Positions 50,572 through 61,100 of a DNA stretch of 64,000 nt are shown here, piece by piece. The position numbers and the translations under genes are program-made. This stretch comes from Aurelia coerulea (taxonomy: Eukaryota; Cnidaria; Scyphozoa; Semaeostomeae; Ulmaridae), in assembly GCA_039566865.1 (NCBI GenBank), contig CM076960.1, positions 16,474,501 through 16,538,500 on the forward strand, in the 5' to 3' direction. Position 1 is the stretch's first letter; every line of letters starts with the position of its first letter. Below the pieces are notes generated by a model, which worked only from the letters and a program-made list of their open reading frames with translations, was not told the DNA's origin and did not search any database.

Positions 50572-50692
50572 AAAGTCTGTCTCAACTGAGCTGTCACATG
50601 AAAATGTCCGCGAATAAAGACGATTGAGGACTTTTGCATCAGTAATTTTGCGTTATCGCGAATCTCACGTGATAGAATTTGACATGGACAAG
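50572..50692. mobile_element. MITE, GTCTGTCTCAAAT family, copy 3
   Basis: AAAGTCTGTCTCAACTGAGC at the left, GATAGAATTTGACATGGACA at the right, with the shared core AATGTCCGCGAATAAAGACG. More diverged than the other copies. Confidence 0.55.
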
Positions 50693-50871
50693 GCATTTCA
50701 TTTACAGTAATGATCTTCTAGTTTCTATTGCTGCAAAGTTACTGTCACTGCTTATGTTGCTGTTTTTTTTTTTGGAACCACTACTGTATGATATACGTAC
50801 ACGTATTTTTTGGAAAGAAGCTCTGCATAGCTCAATCGAAGCTTTTTATTTCCATTGAAGAATAGTTTCTG

Positions 50872-51319
50872 CCCGGGGGGGGGGGAGTACTCCAATTGTG
50901 GTCTGACAGGGGGCTCCAGTCAGGGTTAAAGAGGGCCAAAGCAAAAATTTTGAAAAATACCCTCAAATGGTAGTATCTTTTTATAGAAACCCCCAAATGG
51001 TAGTTCGTGGACCAAAAATTGGGCCATTTGGTAGCGTCTGGTAGCAGAAATTTTCTGCAGTTTTTCAAAATTTTCTATTGTAAAAACTGATTGAACAAAG
51101 AAAAAAAACTTCAAAATTCAATGATAATTACTGCTGCAACGACCATATTGCCGTGCGGAGGAGCCTACTGAGTTGAAATCTAATGACTGACCAGGAATCT
51201 TGGAATACCCCCAATTGGTAGTAGGAGTTGACAAATAGGGCCATTTGGTAGCCATTTCGTGAGACCCTCAAACCGACTGGACCCCCCTGTTAGGCCATAA
51301 TGAAAGTATCCCTCCCGGG
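50872..51319. mobile_element. CCCGGG/poly-G-ended transposon, copy 4
   Basis: 448 bp. Starts CCCGGG then a G run and AGTACTCC; ends AGTATCCCTCCCGGG. AGTTTCTG is duplicated exactly (50864-50871, 51320-51327). Internal CAAATGGTAGT/CATTTGGTAG motifs repeat. Confidence 0.88.
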
Positions 51320-52111
51320 AGTTTCTGCCGGAGAAGTGTACTTTATTTCTGAGGACTTTCATGCTTCATGTGAAATGTTCAGGCACAGGAGACCCTTTTC
51401 GTGAATTTGGAGAGAAACTTTCGATAAACTACTAAAAGCTTTCAGCAGTCAAAATCTGATAATTTTAAGAAACTTTCAATGTTAGTCAATTACTTATATA
51501 CGGGATTTTTATATGAAAGGAGTTTTTGAGATTTTGGGGGATTTTCTTGAAAACAAGGTCCCTTTTTGGTGAAATTTTACTTGATTTCGAAAGGAGTAAT
51601 AATTCATAGGCAAAACGCAATCATTTCTACACTCACCTTTTGATTTGAATGAATATTTATGAATGGAATGAAGAATTGAATATGCTTGAAGGAAAGAGTG
51701 GAAAAGATTGCATTTAACTTCCCATTAATAAAAAATAGGCCCCCCATTGCTTTTGTCTGAGAAACGAAAGCTATTTGTGCAACAAAGTTGCCAAGGCAGG
51801 AGAAAGCGTCGATTTATGCTGACCACAATACAATTTCAATATACCATACGATTCATTCAATTCTCTCAGCAGCTATACAGAAATCTAATGCTACATTATA
51901 TCATCGTTTACTATCATCGTCATGACAATAACAAATCACAGGGTTACTAAGAGATTACAAACAAACTATTGCAGTCAAAATGGTGGTCAACAGCGCGGAA
52001 AGCTTGTAGTGAAAACATAAACACGAAATAAGTGATCGCATATGAAAGGGAAATGAAATATTAGATTTAATGCATAGAGAGTTGAGTTTTTGACCAGCCT
52101 TTCATCAGGAT

Positions 52112-55100
52112 ATGGGTTCTGGAAGCTCAAAGACTGCAAGAACCGTTTCACCATCGGACAAGGACGGGAAGAAGGGAGACAAGGGCAGGCGACGCTCCTC
52201 AAGTTCTTCCAGCAGTTCGTCATCAAGCTCAAAATCGTCCAAGAAAGGAAAATCAAGAAAATTAAGCATTGATGGAAATAATAACAGAAATGAACTTATC
52301 GATGTTGTGCTCGAATATGTCAACACGAATACTATAAAGTCAGTGAATTTCGATTACGCTTCGAGACTGAAGGCAACGGAAGTTAACTGGCAATGGGCCA
52401 TCGCTAATGGTACCGCAACTCACGCGAATTCATTGGGAGAGATCAAACTTGAGCCAACCAAGAACAGACGAGGATGGAGAAATGTCAGAATCTACGTGGC
52501 CTCAACTTTTGGCGATTTCAACCATGAAAGAGATTTTCTTGCCGACGAGGTATGATTTGATTGGACTGTTTCAAAAAGCGTAGTATGAGATTTTTTGAAA
52601 ACAAAAACAAAGAGGATTTTTAGCGAATTTCTGAAAGATTTTCCCCAGAGAGAAAAACCATCTTCCCAAAGTCGTTACGAGATTTTCATGCAGTGATATA
52701 CGCCCCTCGATTTCATAATTGAAATGAAATTTGATTTTAATTCGATTGATTTTTGCTGTTTTTACTTTATTTCATAACACCTGCTATTTTGGAGACGATT
52801 TCGTGTCAAGGTCTCAGACAGGGAGCATCATTGTCATGCAGACTGGTTTGAAAGTGGGCGGTCTGTGTGAGAATGTGTAGAATATTGTCTAATTACAGAC
52901 AAGCCTATTGCAGACAAGTCTATACTTGTGCAGACAAGCCTATTGGTACAGGATAAAGTTTGGATAAACAAAATTAAATGAATGCAATTAATTACAACTC
53001 AAATTGATTTTGAGGTGCTTCAAGAAACACTTTGCTGGTACTCTTGGGTGCCCTTATCACATACTCTGCAGATACTGGCGGTGCCATGGTGGGACTGGGG
53101 GGGGGGAGGGTGTTCTCCCCAGATTCCAAAAGTCAGCAAAAATTGTCGAAGAAAAATGACATGAGATTCGTTGGGTATACCTTTGGGCTGAAAAATAACG
53201 CCATGATCCCCCCCCCCCACATCTTTCAATTTTTTTAGAGCTGGTGCCACCAATGTCTGCAGATACAGGCACCACTGCTGCCCTGTGCTCTCTGAGGACC
53301 AATTTGGTTTGCAAAAACAGGAAAAAATCCTGCTTGAGGAAACTAAGCAAAACTTCATAACAGATAATGTAAATGCTTCCAAGAAAAATTTTACAGAGGG
53401 CACTCAATCCTGGGGGGGGGGGGGGTACTTCATTGTTAAGTTGTACTGGACGTGCTGCTCATATGAATGGGTTTTTTCATCCAAAATTCTCTACATATGG
53501 GTCTGTTTTTTAACCACAATTCTGCTGGATGGGTAGTACTTTGAGAATTTTCTTATCAATGGGCCCCATAATGATAATCCACACCAAATAACTGAAATTT
53601 TCCTTTGTTTAAAATCAACAAATTCATGCACATGGGTCAAAAATTTCCAGATATTCATGCAAATGGGGTCAAAATTTTTGAATATTCCGTCATACGAATG
53701 GGTCCTTTTCTCAAAGTCAAGATTCAGGTTGAATGATGTTGACAATGAAGTATCCCCCCCAGGGACGTAGGAAGCATCTCAAACTTGGAGGGGCACGACA
53801 CTTCAAGGGCACTTATTTTATTAAGCTAAAGAGGCACTTCCTGAAAATAAAAAGGGCACTTCTTTGTTTATTCCAAAATCTTGGGGGGGCACGTGTGCCC
53901 AGTGCCCCCCCGGTTCCTACGTCTCTGACCCCCCCCCCCCCCCGGGCACTCAATGAGACTTCTAGTGTCACTAAACAGATACGAAAGATAGAATCTGACT
54001 TCAGACCCCATATAGATTTCAAATTACTTTGCAGGTTTTCCCAAGTTTAAGAGAATGGTGCGAAGAAAGGAAGTTGAGGCTTGTAGATGTTGACTTGAGA
54101 TGGGTGAGTCAATACCCAATGAGGGTTGTAAAATTTCATAAAGCAGGCTCATGCCTGACTGCTACCTTTGTCTCTTGCATGAAAGAAATTCCTTCACATG
54201 CAGTTGAAATCTTCACAGGTGCCAATGCTGTTTTAGAGACACATTTTCAATGCGATTTTAAATTATCCAAAAATTATACATTTGATTAACAGGAAAGTAA
54301 TAATGGAATGGTTTTAAAGTTGATCCAAACGCACATGTAACATTTGGAAAAATCCTCTGCATTAAGTTGTAACAGTCTGGACATGATGTAATTGTATGTA
54401 ACTCTGTGCTTTGTTCCATGTTTTTCATGCAAATGTAATCTGAAAGCAGTTTTCTGTTACAAAGTTTTTGCAGTTTTTATGGATAGTGAGCCACCTTACA
54501 TGCCGATTCACCTTAAAAACTGTTTTTTTGATACCAATCGAAACAAAATTTTAAACATATACACAATGTGTTAAGGTGGCTCGGCTGACTAGTGATGAAA
54601 ATTTAACATTGGTCCACACACATTTGATGTCCTATCACTCTTGACAATGCATTGGATCAAGCCTCCTTAAACATCTTTTAAAATCTCGTTCCCAGGCAAC
54701 CCTACAGATAAGCCAAAAATATTCAAATTATGTACAGTTTCAGAAATTGTTTCTTTTGGCTTTTTGTCAGTCCTTGGGAAATATCAGAAAAACATTTGTT
54801 TTTTGTTAAAGCTGACGGAACTTTTCCTCAGTGAAGGAATATGGGGCTGAATGAGCTAAACTTCCAAAAAATCGCTTGAACTCTCGAATCAAAATTAATA
54901 AAAATTGTCGCTCGAGGCAGATTTTCATGTTTTTAGTTTAGCATTTTACTTTTGTTTTTAATAGTTCTCTTAAAAGCTATATTGTCATGCCCACTTTTGT
55001 ATTTGAACGTAGGGTTCAGATGTTGACTTGAAAGGCCAAGATGGTGCCCTACTTGCGATCAACGAGATCAACAGATGTTACAACGAGAATACTTTGCCCT

Positions 55101-58100
55101 TTTTCCTTGGGCTTCTTGGGTAAGCGAATCTTAATAACATCTATTTGCTTCTTTAGGAAGTTAGGTTAATGACTGTAAACGCGACCGACAAGAAAGATCT
55201 AAGCATGTGCAGTATAGGAGTTTGGTTGACGTTATTTCGTCATTTTCATAGACCGTGTTTTCGTTGTCAACAAGTTTTGCATTTTCAAAGAGTTCCACTC
55301 AGAGCTGTTTGTTCAAGTGTTTGTATGTTTAACGAAAGCTGCAGGCCTAATGAAATTGACGCTTAGATCGGAGGTAAATACGAACAGAATTGATTGATAT
55401 GTCAGTGCTCATTTTTTGGATGTCAATATATAGTATAAAGCGGCGGGGATGAAGCGTTCGAGTCCTCCCCCTGCCGAACCAGCTGCAAAGTGTGAGGAGA
55501 GTTGCCAACTCTCTGTAATTCCAGGCAAAAGGAATCACGAGGTGTGGTCACATCAAGAGGAAGGACCAGGACGCTGCTTCGATAAGCTCAGCTTCTCAGC
55601 GTCCTAAAACTACCTTCGGATGCTAGGTAGAAATGTATACAAAAAAAATAGTATAAAGCCAGAACTGATTAATACTTTTTCGGGCACTTTTTATCGGATT
55701 GGACGATGATGAATTTTGACAAAAATTTTGTAAAACAGGCGTATAAACTTTGATATTCAGGCCTTAAATTTCATCGATCTAATTTGCAGAGAAAGACTTG
55801 GCTGGGTACCAGAGCTTGAAGACATCCCTCGAAATATTGCAGCTCATTACGGGTGGATCTATGATTTCTCTTTGTACGAAATGGAGATTTTGCACGGGGC
55901 TTATCGCAGGTGCAATCCGAATGGTAAAATATATTTATTATCACTTTCAGACAGTTTATTGGTTTCTCTGTCTCTTTTGTAGGGGCCCCAGGAGAAGTTA
56001 ACATATTTGAAAGTAGAAGGATTAGAACTACACTCATTTTTTTCATAAGAAACCGCTTACAAGAAAGGTAGGCTCAATTTTTCGAAAGCTAAGAAACAAC
56101 CCTACCTGAATTGAAAAAAGCTAAGAAATTTCTATAATTTGCAGTTTTAATTTCCTATCGCACTCAAAATGTTTTGACACTGTACAGTTAAAGCAACTGT
56201 TTGGACATTATTTTGAGTGTGAATTATGTTATGTACTTGTTTTGAGATCTTACTAAGTAATTTGGGAGCCCTTTAGACAAGACAAAATCGACTCTACACT
56301 TCCAGCATTCAAAATATAAGAAACTCGCAAGAAACTTTTGGTAGCAAAATGGCCCAAAATTTTAAGAAATTGCCTACCAGCCCCGGACCTCAGCTTCTTA
56401 TAGAAAAAATGAGTGTACTTTCTTGTGCAAGTTCTTTGAACAAGGGTCATTGTAAAAAGCCAAACTTAGGTCTCATCTGTTTACTTGGTACCAGCAATTT
56501 CTGTCAAGATTTTCTGGCAACATCAAGTACTTCATTTCACAAATCTTAGAAGAAGAGGGCTGGTGGACGCGAAATTCACTGTAACTCAAAAATCAACATA
56601 GGGCTCAAATCTTTAAAAAGGTCGGTGTAAAATTCTATTGCTGTTTTCTTTGAAATAAATAGCTTGGAAGGAACTTAGGGTTTTTTGCTATAAATCTGCC
56701 ATTGCAATTTATTGATATCTTGATTAGTTTCAATATGGCAGCATTTATTAAATTTGAGGCTATGACGTCATCAAATTTCTAAATCCTAAACTACAAACGC
56801 TACAGATTTCTGCTTGCCACCATATTGTAGACCTCCATAAACTATGGTTTTCTAGAAGGTTATGTAATGTTCCTCTATTAGTTTAAGATTTACAATGATT
56901 TAAATTTTTTCAAAATTTTCCATGATTTTTTTCAAAAATTATCAAATTGCCGCCATTTTGAAAAAAATAAAGATATCATAAAATTTCCACGGCAGATTTA
57001 CAGCAAAGTACCATAAGTTCCTTTCAAGCAATCCAATTCAAAGAAAAATACAATAGAATTTTACATCGACCTTTTTAAAGATTTGAAAGATTTGAGCCCT
57101 ATGCTCTCAAAATCAGCAACTTTGATAGATCATATACGGGATGGTTAAAAAAAAAATCCCCGGTTGAAAGGGCACTGCTCCCTGAATATCAAAGCAATGA
57201 TATTGAAGACTGTCTTGCTTCATTTTCAATATGTTCAATTGGGTTCAGTAATTTACCCGGCTTTAATCCGCCATTCCTTGCCTAGATATGGCAGATTTTT
57301 GCAATAAGCCCCTTCCAAAAACCTGGAAAAGCGAATGAAAACAATGATCAAAAATTTCTTCCTAAAAATGATGACACTCGCATGTATTCCATGTATTCAT
57401 GTATTTTGTTCTCTTGGGAGAGTAGAATCCCCCTGACAAGGTTATTCATACCAGGAGGCAATCGTGCATAATGTTCAAACCTGTCTGGGAGCGGTAGAAA
57501 TTCTCTGAAAACCTGCCTGCATATCAATTTTGTACAGCTAGGGTAGAAAAGCCTATTACCAGAACCAGTAATAATGCAGGTATCAAACAGTTTTTGCACA
57601 TGGAGCAACGAAACGATTAATCATATATTCAGCAGCAGAACATGAGCAATTTGTACCATTTGTTTGCTATTATTCATCATCCTACTGCAATTACATTTCA
57701 TTAAAAACGATTTTAGAAAAACTGCCTGCAAAATATTGCTTTCACGAGAAAATCCGTTATAATTTCAGAACGGAGTGTCTGATTCCAGTCAGGTAAATTT
57801 TAAAATGGATTTAAACATGTCTAACATTAAACTATATATTTGCCAATATCATCGTCTTGATATCCAGGGAGCCATGTCCTTTCAAACGGGGACTCTTTTC
57901 ATTGGCTCACCCTAGTCGCTCATTAGACTTGCTACATTCGTACAATGACAGAGGTAATTATACGTAAGATTACCAATTGATCTCTGGAAATGATTTGACG
58001 TCACAAATAATCGTAGACTTTATGAAACTTCTCAGGAAAGAAAACATTTCATTTCTGTGGACAGTCAACAGGAACAGGTCAGCTTTTACCAGTGCGATCG

Positions 58101-61100
58101 TTGACTGACACGAAGTAAAACCATGATAACAATGGTTGAACAGTTCTTGAAGCTCGACGTCTTTTGGTTGTGAAATGTTTCCTTCACGTTTACTACTTCC
58201 ACCTTTTAGCGCTGTTCATGGCAAGAGATCCAGAATTTCTCGTAAATGTCGCAGCTTCAGCGAAGAAGGAATTCGTTGCATCGAACCAGCTGGATACAAC
58301 AAGAGCTGGAAGACTAAAGAAAGAAATTATCGACAAATTTCCAGTGAGTAATGTTTGCAAGCGACGGAGTTAATCTGTTTGTTAAATAGTTCATTCATTT
58401 AGTTCGTAGTTCGCTGACTCAGTTAAAGCTAGGTTTCAGCTTCTCACTTGTGTTCTTATTGAATGATGAAGTACAATATATTGAGCACTGCATGCTGTGT
58501 TATGACTCCTGGCTTGGTAATGGGCTATGCTCGAAACATCATGCTTTATAGATGATTACTCTAAAGATGGTGGCGAGGAATTTTTTACCAAGATGCATTG
58601 CTTTCCAATTGCGAATCTTTAGCAATTCTATCGATCAAAGAACGCAATGCATCTTGGTAAAAAGTTCCTCGCCGCCACCTTCAGTGTAATCGTCTATTCA
58701 GTTAATGTCAAAGTGCTTTTATTTTACTTTATTTACTTGTTTATCTTGTACAATAGCACTACACGCAGCTAAAGCGATTCTTTATGCTTTACCTATAGTT
58801 TGTGGCCGAGTGGCTTAAACAGTTTCGGTCAGGTGACTGAAGTTAAGCTCGGTTGAGTGAGGTCAAACTCCGGATGGTTGACCTCTCAGAGGCCCGACCT
58901 CGAAACTCACCTCGCCGTCCTTCGGAAGGGATGTCAAACTAGGGGTCCCATGCCTGGTTGCGGCATGCACAGTGGGCCTAAATTAGCTTTAAATAGCTAA
59001 AAATCCTTTCAGCCCACTTGGAATAAAATTCATGAAAAAAGAAATGTTTGATAACTCTCCTGTATGAAAAGATATCTGATGTCCTCTCCGAAATAGGAAA
59101 TAGCACCATCGAGTTATCTCTGCTCTGAGTGTGCCTCTATGTATTCCTCTGAATGGAGTTTAAGATGCTCGTCAAAACCGCACCTCAGTTAGTCAATCTT
59201 AGAATTCGTATTAACTACTCATTAAATGAATAAATTGAAGATCATTTGTTCGTTTCTTAATTTGTTTATGTATTTCTTATTTTGTTAATGAAGTAGTGGA
59301 GTTATAGGCGTTATGCCCGTATTAAATCGTAAAATATTTTAGCTAACGTGTACAGCATATATCTTTTGTAGAACACTCAAATCCCAACCTATCAGGCAAC
59401 TCCAAAACTGGAAGAAGGGAAGCCATTGGTTGTCGAAGGATTAAAAGGCGAGGGCACATCATTTGGTTCAGTGGTAAGCCAATTTCATGCATCCACAGTC
59501 AATTTTTTACTTAATTTAAGCTCTGCTTCTGAAGAACTTTATTTAGCTTCATGTTGAATATCAGCCAAGGAAAGTTGTTGTTAAAACTTGAGCTAATCAC
59601 TTCAGATGTCCCTGGTAAATACATACAGAAATTGGTCCATAGTAATTGATATTCCATGAAAAATTCCAAATTTTTTAGTCTTCCTGGAATATGAAACTGA
59701 CCAGCACCACAGAGACAAAAGTAAATTGCTTATCACTTACAAAGTCAGGTCACTACTTTCAAAACTGCATCGGTAAAATCATGTTTTTGATATATACAGG
59801 GTGTCCCAGAAAAATTGTTCGATGTTTGATTAAATATTAAAAAGTAACAATCAAATGTACAGGCTCCTAGTTAGATAAACCTGTTCTTATGATTTTGAAT
59901 CCATTTTTGATGCCAGAATCTTGCGAATCCGCCAAGAATTCACGGAGCTATAAGCTTTTGAAATCCCAGTTTGTGCGAAAACTGAAACCAGACCCCCCTA
60001 ACTGACTTTTTTTCAAAAAGACGTCCCAAAGTCGAGGTAGAATAAGACTGTCCAATGTTTTACCTCTCCTTGATATCAAAGCCAACAAATTAGGGCTTCA
60101 AAGGTAATATACTTCTTGTAATATTGCCAAAATTTGCTTAAGAATGCAAGTATCCACAAAACATGGCATAAAAACTTAATCGATGAGAGACGGGGCCATT
60201 TCAAATGAAGCTCAACAGGATTCCTTGAAGAAATCAAGGAAGAAAACCAATACACCTCATCATAGTGTTTCGTTTATATGGAAAAATTACTATACCGGTG
60301 GTGTTGCGTTTGTCATATAAACGTGAAATGAAAAAGCAATGGGATTCTATAGGAAGGAGGGATCTCACCTGTCAGCCCCGGGTCTGGCAGGTGAGATGTT
60401 CTTCCCCATATAAACAGGTCTTTAATGGAAGGCCGAACAAACTTTGGACGCCCTGTACACAAATTTACATAAAAGCAAACTTTTACATAAAAACACACAG
60501 CTTTCTATCTTGGTAAGTGAATACAGCCAGCTGGATGAACTCCAACATAGTAAATGTATTTTAGGGGAAGATCTTGATGAATTCACAGAGAGGAGGGTTT
60601 GATTTCTGCAATTCAGTGGAGTGGACTATATATGGAATTCACTTACCAGGGTAGCAAAATTCAAATGCTTATATACAATCTATCCAATTCTAGAAACATA
60701 AATTTACCAAATCTAAGTCCAAAAAATAATCGATACGTTTTTCATTCCCAGACTTTGGCCTATATTTTCTTTTCATGTCGAACTTTCTTCATGAGCCTGA
60801 CAAGCATGAAGCATGAAATGAATGATCATCGATCGCCCGCACAAATAACAAAATGGTCGATTGTTCTCATACAATTCATTTCAATAATAGCTTTGTAGCT
60901 TTGTAGCATTTAATAGCAACATCAATAACAACGTTTTGTTTACAAGGGAAAATGAAAAAGGGCCCAATTTTGACTTAGGCCACTGGGGCAAAAGTACTAA
61001 TTTTTCCTTCACTACTGGGACAAGCAAAGGGCCCACTGGGGCAAATGTCCCACCAGTCAGTACGTTAAAAAATACCCTGTGACCAGCGTGGACTGAGTTG

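Larger units (their letters stand above)
47750..52111. other. Intergenic, serpin to the NACHT gene
   Basis: No gene recognised. It holds hairpin 47935-47993, a foldback fragment 48158-48299, a small inverted repeat with ACTAGTCCCTC at 48726-48782, a GC-block MITE 49264-49440, MITE 50572-50692 and the poly-G-ended element 50872-51319. C and G runs occur near 49610 and 50030. The tract 51330-52111 must contain the NACHT-gene promoter; no TATA box seen. Confidence 0.6.

Noticed and set aside
55981..56050. Possible exon after TTTGTAG in the NACHT gene
   Set aside because: The phase-correct continuation with family match (ALFMARDPEFL) is at 58210; this stretch gives no family sequence.
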